Assembly: GCF_018141405.1 (NCBI RefSeq) | Contig: NZ_CP058648.1 | Coordinates: 1,503,001 to 1,567,000, forward strand | DNA length: 64,000 bases | Reading direction: 5' to 3' | Source of the DNA: Serpentinicella alkaliphila | GTDB lineage: Bacteria; Bacillota; Clostridia; Peptostreptococcales; Natronincolaceae | Shown here: piece after piece, positions 44,996 to 54,159 of the stretch | How positions within the stretch are numbered: position 1 is the first letter of the stretch | Layout of the letters: the number at the start of each line of letters is the position of its first letter | Notes under the pieces: generated by a model | The model's input: the letters and a program-made list of their open reading frames with translations, nothing else | What the model was told of the DNA's origin: nothing | Database searches by the model: none | Position numbers and translations under genes: made by a program

Positions 44996-47152
44996 ATGAA
45001 AAAGAACATAGTTTTAATAGCATTTCTTGTTATAAGTATTATAGTGTCAGGTATTGTTCTGACAGATCGTATACAGGTTGAATCAGAAAATAAATATGTA
45101 GATATTATTCTGGATTATAGAGAAATAGATGAATTAGCAAAGCAATCATCATATGATATCAGTTGGTGGCTTCAAAGCTTTAAGGAACTGGGGATTGAGT
45201 ATGTAGCAATCAATGAGGAAACCATAGAATTATTAGAGCAACAAAATTACCCTATTGAATACATGTTAGGAAAAGATGCTATAAAAAATGCAAAGCTGGA
45301 TCATCCTAATTTCAATATCCTAAAGAAGCATTTGGAAGATAACGAAGTTGGAGAATATGACTTAGTTGTACTTACACGATCTCAAGATATGTATGATTTT
45401 ATTAAAGGTGGACTAGAAGGTAGATACACAGAGGATAAGTTTGATTTTGTAATAGGTGAGGGTAGCTACTTTGCGATATTGAAGGGTGGTATTAGTGAAG
45501 CCCTATATATAGAGAACATTCATTTAAAGGACGAGCAAGGCAAGGCTTATGCTGCTGGTACAAACTTCGAATCATCAAAATTAATTCGTGTTGGTTTAGG
45601 ATTCAGTCAAGATAAAATAGACAAAGTTGAAGAGAGTGGACTTAAAGTATTAGCTAGACCTTTTAGCTTTTACGGATGGGTTGGAGAAAAGTATTTAGAA
45701 GCAGTAATAAAAGATTTAACAGATAATAATATGGTTCCTTCTATGTTAATATTTGGAGGTTCTGAAGTATTAGGTTATTCTCATAATTTAGATGTTATGA
45801 AAGACTTTATGGTGGAAAATAACATTAAACTTGGATTGATTGAAACCCCAGTTCAAAGAGGGCATATAGAACAAAGGGGGTTAGATTTACTAACCAGATC
45901 CTTAAACTATGAAGCTGTACGTATTTTCTCAATATTGCCATGGATGCAGGAACGTTTCCAATTTGCGAACTACTCTGGTGCAGAGGAAATAGAAAATATG
46001 ATGTATAGAGCTGTTACTGAAAGGAATATTAGAACCATATATTTTAGACCATTTAAGAAAAATAAGGTGGAGTACGTAACTGATTTTAATGAATACGAGA
46101 AAATGTTTAATAGATTTGAGGGAAGAATAGGAACACATGGGATAGAATTAGGTATGACCCAAGCGATGAGACCAATTAGAGTAAGGCTCATCAAACAGAC
46201 ATTAATGGCCTGGGGAATTGTAGCAGCAGGAGTATTTCTTTTATCCTATTTATTTAAATTAAAGAATCGAGTAAAATATAGCCTATTTATATTGGGTATA
46301 TTAGGAACACCATTAGCTTTTGTTATTAGGCCTTATTTAATGGAAAAGGTTATGGCTCTAGGTGCAGCCATTATATTCCCTTCCCTAGGTATGCTTTACT
46401 TTTGTCATGCTTGTTACAATTATTATGTAAGTGACAAAGAAATGAATTTAGGCAAAAAAATAGTTACTGCCATAAAGGATCTAATTATAGTATCAGCTAT
46501 TTCAGGTATTGGAGCAATATTTGTTGCATCAATTTTATCAAATATTGAGTTTTTACTGGAGTTAGATATATTTAGAGGTGTAAAATTTAGTCAATTAACC
46601 CCTTTTCTAATATATGGCTTAATCTATTTTGCTTATTTTGGGTATAACTCAAAAGATATTAAAAATGAGCCATCTAAAGTTAAGATAAATGATATTAAGG
46701 CCCTGTTATTTGATAATATAAAGGTATTTCATGCAATAATTGGCGGTATTCTCTTAATTGTCGGATATATATATATTGCAAGAACAGGACATGAAACAAA
46801 TATTCAACCTTCTGAATTTGAGTTGGTTTTAAGAAATATTTTAGAAGAAAATCTTTTAGCAAGACCGAGAACTAAAGAATTTTTAATTGCATTCCCAATA
46901 TTGATGACAGGTATATTCTTTGCATTAGAGAAATATAAAGCTTTAATATTTATGACAGGGCTGTTAGCTGTTATAGGTCAAACCTCAATAGTAAACACTT
47001 TTAGTCACCTTAGAACCCCTGTATATTTATCTGTTATTAGGACTGTATATTCATTAGGTATTGGAATAGTTTTTGGTGCAATATATATTTTAGCATTTAT
47101 ACTTTTGTTAAAAATCGTAGACAAGATTAAAAAAATAAATCTATACGAATAG
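44996..47152 (+). CDS. DUF5693 family membrane protein
   Basis: A 718-residue membrane protein. An N-terminal helix (residues about 5-24) is followed by an outside domain of about 370 residues, which begins YVDIILDYREIDELAKQ and looks like a TIM-barrel-type fold. The C-terminal half has about eight membrane helices. It resembles the DUF5693 family; the function is unknown. The next genes are csaB and a TagA-type transferase, so a role in cell-wall polymer export or modification is suggested by position. The start follows AAGGAGTGGG. Confidence 0.82.
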   Translation: MKKNIVLIAFLVISIIVSGIVLTDRIQVESENKYVDIILDYREIDELAKQSSYDISWWLQSFKELGIEYVAINEETIELLEQQNYPIEYMLGKDAIKNAKLDHPNFNILKKHLEDNEVGEYDLVVLTRSQDMYDFIKGGLEGRYTEDKFDFVIGEGSYFAILKGGISEALYIENIHLKDEQGKAYAAGTNFESSKLIRVGLGFSQDKIDKVEESGLKVLARPFSFYGWVGEKYLEAVIKDLTDNNMVPSMLIFGGSEVLGYSHNLDVMKDFMVENNIKLGLIETPVQRGHIEQRGLDLLTRSLNYEAVRIFSILPWMQERFQFANYSGAEEIENMMYRAVTERNIRTIYFRPFKKNKVEYVTDFNEYEKMFNRFEGRIGTHGIELGMTQAMRPIRVRLIKQTLMAWGIVAAGVFLLSYLFKLKNRVKYSLFILGILGTPLAFVIRPYLMEKVMALGAAIIFPSLGMLYFCHACYNYYVSDKEMNLGKKIVTAIKDLIIVSAISGIGAIFVASILSNIEFLLELDIFRGVKFSQLTPFLIYGLIYFAYFGYNSKDIKNEPSKVKINDIKALLFDNIKVFHAIIGGILLIVGYIYIARTGHETNIQPSEFELVLRNILEENLLARPRTKEFLIAFPILMTGIFFALEKYKALIFMTGLLAVIGQTSIVNTFSHLRTPVYLSVIRTVYSLGIGIVFGAIYILAFILLLKIVDKIKKINLYE

Positions 47153-47177
47153 TTACTTGGTGAGCGAGGAGAACTAA

Positions 47178-48245
47178 ATGAAAAACATTTTTATTTTTGG
47201 ATACTATGGCTTTAAAAATACAGGGGATGAAGCAATATTAAGTGCACTTGTAGATAATATTAAAGATATTATGCCAGATGCAAACATCACTGCTTTAACC
47301 TACAATTCTGAACACACTGAGGAACTATTTCAAATTAGAGCGGTTAGTAGAAATCGTTTTACGGAAATAATTAATGCCATAAAAAATGCGGATGTTGTTA
47401 TAAGTGGTGGGGGGTCTATACTCCAAGATGTTACTAGTAGTAGATCCCTATTATACTATTTATGGATAATTTGGACTGCAAAAAGATACGGAAAGAAAGT
47501 AATGTTTTATGGAAATGGATTTGGTCCGATAAATAGATTAATAAATCGTAGAATTATAAGATATTTAATCAATCAAGTTGATGTAATTACTGTAAGGGAT
47601 TTCGAGTCCAAAGAGAGAATGCAGTCCTTAGGAATTAATAAAGAAATAACAGTTACAGCTGATGCGGTTTTTAGTTTAAGATTAGAGTTAGAATCCTTTC
47701 AAAAGCATGGGGATAAAAGAAAGATAGGAATTAGTTTAAGGGACTGGATGGGGAAGGAACGATACAAGGAGATTATTGCAAAAACTGCAGACTATCTAAT
47801 TAAAAGGAATTTTGAAGTTATATTTATACCAATGCAGTTCCCAACGGATTTAAATATTTCTAGTGAAATCGAGGCCCTAATGACAGAGGTGCCAATATTA
47901 ATACATGAAGAGATAAGTCCAAAAGAAATCCTTAAGATAATAAGTGAGTTAGACTTATTAATTGGAATGAGACTACATTCCCTAATTTTTGCAACCATAG
48001 TTGGAACCCCCGTAGTAGGCTTAGAATATGAGGCTAAAATTTCAAGTTATTTAAAGATTATTAACCAGCCTAGTGGTGGAAAAGTAGAAGAACTTGACCA
48101 AATACACTTATGGACAATTATTGACCAAGTTTTATTAAATGAAGATGAATATAAACAAAGGATATTATTAGCTAAAGAGCAACTAAAACAAAAAGCCTCA
48201 ATAAATATAAATATATTAAAGGACTTTTTGCAGAAGGAGATTTAA
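47178..48245 (+). CDS. csaB: Polysaccharide pyruvyl transferase CsaB
   Basis: A 355-residue enzyme that adds ketal pyruvate from PEP to a secondary cell-wall polymer. FIFGYYGFKNTGDEAIL, VISGGGSILQD, and GMRLHSLIFATIVGTPVVGLEYE are typical CsaB blocks. Pyruvylated polymer anchors proteins with SLH domains, so the organism likely has such a surface layer. It lies 25 bases after the DUF5693 gene and two bases before the next gene. Confidence 0.93.
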   Translation: MKNIFIFGYYGFKNTGDEAILSALVDNIKDIMPDANITALTYNSEHTEELFQIRAVSRNRFTEIINAIKNADVVISGGGSILQDVTSSRSLLYYLWIIWTAKRYGKKVMFYGNGFGPINRLINRRIIRYLINQVDVITVRDFESKERMQSLGINKEITVTADAVFSLRLELESFQKHGDKRKIGISLRDWMGKERYKEIIAKTADYLIKRNFEVIFIPMQFPTDLNISSEIEALMTEVPILIHEEISPKEILKIISELDLLIGMRLHSLIFATIVGTPVVGLEYEAKISSYLKIINQPSGGKVEELDQIHLWTIIDQVLLNEDEYKQRILLAKEQLKQKASININILKDFLQKEI

Positions 48246-48247
48246 GT

Positions 48248-48964
48248 ATGAAAAAACAAGTTGATATATTAGGGGTACCTGTAGATATGGTATCAAGAAG
48301 TGAGGCCATCGAGGAAATCAAGAAACTAATAGAAACACCAGGATTAAGTAGTGTATTTACACCTAATCCAGAGATGATAATGCTAGCTCAAGAAGATGAG
48401 GAATTTTTGAGCATTTTAAAAAATGCAGATTTAGTTCTACCGGATGGAATAGGTCTACTTATAGCCTCTAAAATAAAAGGCCTAGGGTTAACTGAAAGAG
48501 TAACGGGTATAGATACAATGAATAGTTTACTTGAATATTGTGGAAGAGAAAGTAAGACAATATATCTATTAGGTGGAAAGCCTGGGGTACCGGATTTAGC
48601 ATGCAAAAACATAGAAAATAGATTTACTGGTATAAAAATTGGCGGTTTTCATGACGGGTATTTCACCAAGGATGAAGAATCTGGAATTGTAAACGAAATT
48701 AATAGTATTAACCCAGATATTCTATTTGTCTGCTTAGGTGCACCAAAGCAAGAAAAGTGGATTTCTCAATACAAGCACTTATTGAAGTGTAATTTAGCAA
48801 TGGGCGTTGGTGGAAGTGTAGATATTTATGCTGGAACTGCTAAAAGGGCACCAAAAATCTTTCAAAAACTAGGAATGGAGTGGTTCTATAGATTAGCTAA
48901 AGAGCCATGGAGATATAAACGTATGATGAGTCTACCTAGATTTATTTTAAAAATTTTAAAATAG
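48248..48964 (+). CDS. tagA: WecG/TagA/CpsF family glycosyltransferase
   Basis: A 238-residue glycosyltransferase (GT26). LGVPVDMVSRSEAIEEI, FTPNPEMIMLAQ, LPDGIGLLIA, and APKQEKWI are family motifs. In wall teichoic acid assembly it adds N-acetylmannosamine to lipid-linked GlcNAc. Its place beside csaB suggests the same step for a secondary cell-wall polymer. AGAAGGAG lies before ATG. Confidence 0.93.
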   Translation: MKKQVDILGVPVDMVSRSEAIEEIKKLIETPGLSSVFTPNPEMIMLAQEDEEFLSILKNADLVLPDGIGLLIASKIKGLGLTERVTGIDTMNSLLEYCGRESKTIYLLGGKPGVPDLACKNIENRFTGIKIGGFHDGYFTKDEESGIVNEINSINPDILFVCLGAPKQEKWISQYKHLLKCNLAMGVGGSVDIYAGTAKRAPKIFQKLGMEWFYRLAKEPWRYKRMMSLPRFILKILK

Positions 48965-48987
48965 ATTTAGGGTAGGGAGGTTTAATC

Positions 48988-49854
48988 TTGAATAATAAAA
49001 AATATAATATTGTGGTGGATTATATTGGAATAACCTTTGGTTGTGCATTAATAGCTTTTGCATTAAACTTTTTTTTGAAGCCCCATACAATCGCTCCCGG
49101 TGGAGTTACTGGGCTAGCAATAATTATCGAAAAATTGACCGGTTTACCAATTGATATTACGAATTTAGTATTCAATATACCTTTATTTTTAATGGGTTCC
49201 GTAGTTTTAGGAAAGGCATTTGGATTTAAAACAGCCTTTGCTACAGTTACGCTATCAGGCTTTATTCGTCTTTTCATAATTATTTTTGGAAAAGGGGCAA
49301 TGATTACACACGATTTACTTTTAGCTACAATCTATGGGGGGATAGTCCTCGGACTAGGTCTAGGAATAGTCTTTAGGTTTGGTGCGACTACTGGTGGTAC
49401 AGATTTAGCAGGAGCAATTTTGAATAGACGTTTTCCATCTTTTAGTATAGCAAAAATAATGATGTTACTAGATTTAATGGTGGTTACTTTTGCTGGAATA
49501 GTAGATAGAAATATAGAAACTTCACTCTATTCTGTAATAGCCTTATACATATTAGTAAAACTTGCGGATTTTATAGTAGAAGGTCTTAATTATGCTAAAG
49601 CATTTTATATTATTTGTAATAATCCTCAGGAGGTTGGGGAAAAGATATTACAAGAACTAGGTAGAGGGGTTACTTCATTATATGGTCGTGGCCTTTATAC
49701 AGGTAATAAACGGGACGTATTACTCTGTGTAGTTAACCGAGTTGAGGTTGCAAAGCTTAAACAACTAGTTTATGATATGGATGATAAAGCTTTTATTATG
49801 GTTACAACTGTTCACGAGGTTTTAGGTGAAGGGTTTAAAGAAATAAAAAAGTAG
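48988..49854 (+). CDS. YitT family membrane protein
   Basis: A 288-residue protein with five to six helices in the first 200 residues (APGGVTGLAIIIEKLTG; FGATTGGTDLAGAILN) and a C-terminal DUF2179 domain (RGVTSLYGRGLYTGNKRDVLLCVV). Function is unknown; some are spore or stress linked. The start is TTG 48988 with GGGAGG upstream. It is close to the tag and transketolase genes but the link is likely loose. Confidence 0.9.
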   Translation: MNNKKYNIVVDYIGITFGCALIAFALNFFLKPHTIAPGGVTGLAIIIEKLTGLPIDITNLVFNIPLFLMGSVVLGKAFGFKTAFATVTLSGFIRLFIIIFGKGAMITHDLLLATIYGGIVLGLGLGIVFRFGATTGGTDLAGAILNRRFPSFSIAKIMMLLDLMVVTFAGIVDRNIETSLYSVIALYILVKLADFIVEGLNYAKAFYIICNNPQEVGEKILQELGRGVTSLYGRGLYTGNKRDVLLCVVNRVEVAKLKQLVYDMDDKAFIMVTTVHEVLGEGFKEIKK

Positions 49855-49866
49855 GAGGAGATAAGT

Positions 49867-50688
49867 TTGAACGAACAAGTAGTAGTACTACAAGAAAAGG
49901 CTAATATAATTAGAAAACATATTATTGAAATGCTACATGAGTCAGCCTCTGGGCATCCAGGAGGATCCCTTTCAGCTGCAGATATTTTAGCCGTACTTTA
50001 TTTTGATGAAATGAAAGTTGATTCTAATAATCCAAAATGGGAAGATAGAGACCGCTTTGTATTATCCAAAGGCCATGCTGCACCTGTATTATATGCTACT
50101 TTAGCAGAAAAAGGTTTTTTCCAAAAAGAAGAGTTAATGAGACTTAGAAAAATAGACTCTATGTTGCAAGGACATCCAGATATGAAAGGTACTCCAGGTG
50201 TTGAAATGTCTACGGGATCCTTAGGTCAAGGTTTTTCTGCATCGATTGGAATGGCTTTATCTGCTAAATTAGATAAAAAAGAATTTAGAGTGTATACACT
50301 ACTCGGTGACGGAGAATTACAAGAGGGAATAGTTTGGGAGGCCGCTATGGCTGCAGCTCACTATAAACTGGATAATCTTACAGCTATAGTAGACTATAAT
50401 CAGCTCCAAATTGATGGTTTTAATAAAGATATAATGGGTGTAGACCCAGTTGGAGATAAATTTAAAGCCTTTGGATGGAATGTAATAGAAGTTGATGGAC
50501 ATTCAATTGAAGACTTATTAAATGCTCTTAAAGAGGCAAAAAAAGTGCTAGGTATGCCTACTGTACTTGTAGCGAAAACCGTAAAGGGTAAAGGTGTTTC
50601 CTTTATGGAAAATGCTGTTGATTGGCACGGGACTGCCCCAACATTAGAACACAAAACAAAAGCACTTATAGAATTAGGAGGTGAGTAG
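49867..50688 (+). CDS. Transketolase, N-terminal subunit
   Basis: A 273-residue protein holding the thiamine diphosphate domain of transketolase: SASGHPGGSLSAADIL, KGHAAPVLYATLAE, and GDGELQEGIVWEAAMAA with the metal-binding motif. It needs the following gene for the full enzyme of the pentose phosphate pathway. The start is TTG 49867 with GGAGGAG upstream. Split transketolases are common in Clostridia. Confidence 0.95.
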   Translation: MNEQVVVLQEKANIIRKHIIEMLHESASGHPGGSLSAADILAVLYFDEMKVDSNNPKWEDRDRFVLSKGHAAPVLYATLAEKGFFQKEELMRLRKIDSMLQGHPDMKGTPGVEMSTGSLGQGFSASIGMALSAKLDKKEFRVYTLLGDGELQEGIVWEAAMAAAHYKLDNLTAIVDYNQLQIDGFNKDIMGVDPVGDKFKAFGWNVIEVDGHSIEDLLNALKEAKKVLGMPTVLVAKTVKGKGVSFMENAVDWHGTAPTLEHKTKALIELGGE

Positions 50689-50690
50689 CT

Positions 50691-51638
50691 ATGAGTAAAA
50701 TTGCAACAAGGGATGCTTATGGGGAGGCACTAGTAGAATTAGGTGAAAAAAATGAAAGTGTTGTTGTTTTAGATGCTGATTTATCTAAATCTACTAAAAC
50801 TGCAGGGTTTGCTAAAAAATATAAAGAGAGATTTTTTAATGTAGGGATAGCAGAGCAAAACTTAATCGGTATTTCTGCTGGTTTAGCTGCCGTCGGCAAG
50901 GTACCATTTGCTAGTACCTTTGCCATGTTTGCCACTGGTAGAGCCTTTGAAGTAATACGTAATTCTGTAGGCTACCCTAAACTAAATGTTAAAATATGTG
51001 CAACACATGCAGGTTTAACTGTTGGTGAAGACGGTGCGTCTCATCAATCTTTAGAGGATATTGCTTGTATGAGAGCTATACCAAATATGACAGTTATAGT
51101 ACCTGCAGATGGAGTAGAGACAAAAATGGCGATTCATGCAATAGCTGATTATAACGGACCAGTATATGTTAGACTTGGTAGATCCGCAGTGCCTGTAATA
51201 AATGATGAAAGTACATATAAGTTTGAAATTGGAAAAGGAAGCTTACTTAAAGAGGGTTCGGAGGTAACAATAATAGCAACAGGTATAATGGTTAGCGAGG
51301 CTTTAGAAGCGAGTAAAGAGCTTGAAAGCAAAGGTGTTTCAGTAAGAGTAATAAATATTCATACTATAAAGCCAATCGATAAAGATATTATTATAAAAGC
51401 TGCACAAGAAACAGGTGCGATAGTTACGGCTGAAGAACATAATATTATAGGTGGTCTTGGTTCTGCAGTAGCTGAAGTAATTTCAGAAAACTATCCTGCT
51501 CTGTTAAAAAGAATAGGTACAAATGATACATTTGGGGAGTCTGGTAGTCCAAATGATTTACTAAAAAAATATGGTTTAACAAAAGACAATATTGTTAAAG
51601 CAGTAGAAGAGATAATTGTCAAAAAAGGAGTTAAATAA
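50691..51638 (+). CDS. Transketolase, C-terminal subunit
   Basis: A 315-residue partner with the pyrimidine-binding domain (FNVGIAEQNLIGISAGLAA, CATHAGLTVGEDGASHQ) and the C-terminal transketolase domain (VTAEEHNIIGGLGSAVAEV). It starts two bases after the N-terminal subunit. A terminator closes the pair. Confidence 0.95.
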   Translation: MSKIATRDAYGEALVELGEKNESVVVLDADLSKSTKTAGFAKKYKERFFNVGIAEQNLIGISAGLAAVGKVPFASTFAMFATGRAFEVIRNSVGYPKLNVKICATHAGLTVGEDGASHQSLEDIACMRAIPNMTVIVPADGVETKMAIHAIADYNGPVYVRLGRSAVPVINDESTYKFEIGKGSLLKEGSEVTIIATGIMVSEALEASKELESKGVSVRVINIHTIKPIDKDIIIKAAQETGAIVTAEEHNIIGGLGSAVAEVISENYPALLKRIGTNDTFGESGSPNDLLKKYGLTKDNIVKAVEEIIVKKGVK

Positions 51639-51653
51639 TCAAATAAAAGAGGT

Positions 51654-51697
51654 AAAGCCTATATCCTTATCGTATATTAAGGATACAGGCTTTTTTA
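51654..51697 (+). terminator. Intrinsic terminator after transketolase
   Basis: AAAGCCT plus ATCCTTA pairs with AAGGAT plus AGGCTTT with a small internal loop, followed by TTTTATTT. Confidence 0.87.
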
Positions 51698-51771
51698 TTT
51701 GCACTTAGGAATAAACAACTTCTAAATATAAATAATATTTAATAAAATAAAACTAAAAGGGGATTCTTAAT

Positions 51772-52470
51772 ATGAAGGCGATTATTATTGGAGCTAGTTC
51801 TGGTATTGGTAGAGAATTAGCTAAAATTTTATCTAAAAATAACTGTAGCGTAGGTTTAGCTGCTAGAAATATAGAAAAACTTGTAGAATTACAAAAAGAG
51901 CTACCTGGGTATTCCTATGTTAGGGCTATTGATGTTACACATAATTCAGATGCCAGAGAAAAGCTACACGAGCTTATTGACGAGCTAGGAGGATTAGACT
52001 TAATTGTTATAGGTTCAGGTGTTGGATATACAAGTCCGATTCCCGATAGCTGGGAGTGTGATAAAAAAGCAGTTGAAGTAAATGTTTGTGGGTTTATGGT
52101 TATAGCCGATGAAGCCTTGAAATATTTTATAAAGCAAGGATTTGGACATATTGTTGGTGTATCTTCTGTCATAAATGAACGAAGAAATGGCACTGCACCA
52201 GCATTTAATGCTTCAAAAGTTTTTGTTGCTAATTATCTGGAAGGTATTAGGCAAAAAGTAAATAGTATTGGTGCAAAAATATTTGTAACAGATATAAGAC
52301 CTGGTTTGGTTAATAATGATGAAGTTGTAAAAAAAGATGGCCTGTTTTTAGGTATTCCACCTGAAAAAGCAGCTAGTCAGGTTTATAAAGCCATTGTTAA
52401 AAAGAAAAAGTATGTTTATATAACGAAAAGGTGGAGTTTTTTATCCTGGATGTTAAGACTATTTTCATAG
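51772..52470 (+). CDS. SDR family protein with Phe at the catalytic Tyr position
   Basis: A 232-residue short-chain dehydrogenase/reductase. AIIIGASSGIGRELA at the N-terminus binds NAD(P). The expected Ser-Tyr-Lys triad reads S132, F145, K149 (PAFNASK, where PAYNASK is expected), so the proton-donating Tyr is replaced by Phe. The C-terminus has a short hydrophobic basic end. The substrate is unknown. The gene appears single, with AAAGGGG upstream. Activity as a dehydrogenase is in doubt. Confidence 0.88.
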   Translation: MKAIIIGASSGIGRELAKILSKNNCSVGLAARNIEKLVELQKELPGYSYVRAIDVTHNSDAREKLHELIDELGGLDLIVIGSGVGYTSPIPDSWECDKKAVEVNVCGFMVIADEALKYFIKQGFGHIVGVSSVINERRNGTAPAFNASKVFVANYLEGIRQKVNSIGAKIFVTDIRPGLVNNDEVVKKDGLFLGIPPEKAASQVYKAIVKKKKYVYITKRWSFLSWMLRLFS

Positions 52471-52517
52471 ATTTAGTTACATTTAATATAATATACGATT
52501 ATTAAAAAGGAGAAAAT

Positions 52518-53348
52518 ATGAAGTTAAAGAGTGAAAAATTAACTATTGTACAAAAAGGGGAAGTAGTATACTTTACATTTCCTCATTTTGATAAGTATAA
52601 CTTTGTGAAACATGGTTTCACTAGTAAAAAAGGTGGAGTAAGTGATGGTATTTATGAGTCATTGAACCTGAATTTTTCTGTCGGAGATGAGCACCATAAT
52701 GTTATCGAAAATTATAAAATCATAGCTAAGGCTTTAAATATAAACTTTGAAAATCTGGTACTGTCCAATCAAATACATGAATCTGAAATTAAATGCGTTA
52801 ATAAAAGCGATAGGGGAAAAGGGATAACTCAGAGTCGAGATTATGAAGGTGTTGATGGTTTAATTACAAATGAACCAGAAGTGGCGCTAGTCACATTATA
52901 TGCAGACTGTGTTCCTTTATTTTTCTTAGACCCGGTTAAAAGAGTTGTTGGGTTAGCTCATGCAGGTTGGAAAGGTACTGTTAAGGAAATAGGACGAAAA
53001 ATGGTAGATAGGTTAGTTAACCAATATGGAAGCAATAAAGAAGATATACTGGTAGGTATAGGACCATCTATTGGTGATTGTTGCTATGAAGTAGGAGAAG
53101 AGGTTGCACAACAGTTTAAAAGAATAAAAGCAAGTGGTAATAATGTTTTTAAAAAAGGTAATCTCAAATATATGTTAGACCTATGGTCTATAAACAAAGA
53201 TATACTGATTCGATCTGGTATAAAAGAAAATAACATAGTTGTAACAGACATTTGTACTAATTGTAATAAAGACTATCTTTTTTCACATAGGGGTCATCAT
53301 GGTAAAAGAGGAGGTATGGCCGCTATTATTCAGTTGGAAGTAGAATAG
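52518..53348 (+). CDS. pgeF: PgeF/YlmD (polyphenol oxidase, purine nucleoside phosphorylase family)
   Basis: A 276-residue cytoplasmic protein of the Cu-oxidase_4 family. NQIHESEI, LYADCVPLFF, GLAHAGWKGTVKEIG, and GPSIGDCCYEVGEEV hold the conserved His and Cys zinc ligands. Members act on adenosine and inosine as phosphorylases or edit peptidoglycan precursors. AAAGGAG precedes ATG. Confidence 0.93.
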   Translation: MKLKSEKLTIVQKGEVVYFTFPHFDKYNFVKHGFTSKKGGVSDGIYESLNLNFSVGDEHHNVIENYKIIAKALNINFENLVLSNQIHESEIKCVNKSDRGKGITQSRDYEGVDGLITNEPEVALVTLYADCVPLFFLDPVKRVVGLAHAGWKGTVKEIGRKMVDRLVNQYGSNKEDILVGIGPSIGDCCYEVGEEVAQQFKRIKASGNNVFKKGNLKYMLDLWSINKDILIRSGIKENNIVVTDICTNCNKDYLFSHRGHHGKRGGMAAIIQLEVE

Positions 53349-53513
53349 CCTCGTACGAAAGTTAGTCACGTATTTAACTTATATGAATAAACTGTTATAA
53401 AACAAACTATTCCTTCAACAATTTTGAAGCCGTTAATTTGAATATTTTCCTTCTACGGTGAATAAATATAATTATACAGGTACAAAGCATGCTGTATAAG
53501 GAGGGAATGGTAA

Positions 53514-54005
53514 ATGAAAAAGAGATTTAATCATACAAAAAGATTGCCGACCTTACCTAAGATAAATTGGAAACTATTTGTCACATTCATAATACTTATT
53601 CTAACGGTTTCTTTGCTAATAAAATGTGTACCAAAGTATATTTCAGGTGGTGAAAGCAAAGTGGGCTATATAGTCTTAGATAAAAGTGAAGTACCTCAGA
53701 AAATTCAAGAAATACTGCCACGTTATAGAATGTTAGAAAGAGCCTTAGCAGCAAAAATCGAGGATGAAGTATATGTTATTGTAACAAGAGGGGAAAAATT
53801 AACAGCAGGCTACGCAGTAGATATAAAAAATATTCAAGTTCTTAAAGACAATGAAGATGAGAAACTTGTAGTTCAGGTATTATTTAAAGACCCTGACCCT
53901 GATGCATTAGTAGCGCAGGTACTGAGTTATCCATTTGTGGTAGCGAAAACAAACCTGAAAGATTTACCAAAAAAAATCGATTTAGAAGTTAAATATGGCG
54001 AATAG
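53514..54005 (+). CDS. Membrane-anchored PrcB-like C-terminal domain protein
   Basis: A 163-residue protein with one membrane helix at about residues 21-42 and an outside domain. EVYVIVTRGEKLTAGYAVDIKNI and VVQVLFKDPDPDALVAQVLSYPFVVAK fit the PrcB C-terminal (protease complex inhibitor-like) fold. The function is not known. GGAGGG lies before ATG. It is flanked by a terminator. Confidence 0.82.
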   Translation: MKKRFNHTKRLPTLPKINWKLFVTFIILILTVSLLIKCVPKYISGGESKVGYIVLDKSEVPQKIQEILPRYRMLERALAAKIEDEVYVIVTRGEKLTAGYAVDIKNIQVLKDNEDEKLVVQVLFKDPDPDALVAQVLSYPFVVAKTNLKDLPKKIDLEVKYGE

Positions 54006-54012
54006 TTCAAAT

Positions 54013-54040
54013 GAGCGGGATGGGAACCTGCTCTTTCTTT
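54013..54040 (+). terminator. Intrinsic terminator
   Basis: GAGCGGG (54013-54019) pairs with CCTGCTC (54027-54033), one G-U pair, followed by TTTCTTT. Confidence 0.75.
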
Positions 54041-54159
54041 ATGTGTTTTGTTAATTTTAAAATACCCATAATTTACTTAAAGGAAAACGAGTGTTGTCTC
54101 CGTATTATTTATATAAGGCTAATAGAAACTTAGTTGATAACTATAAGGAGGAGACAGAA

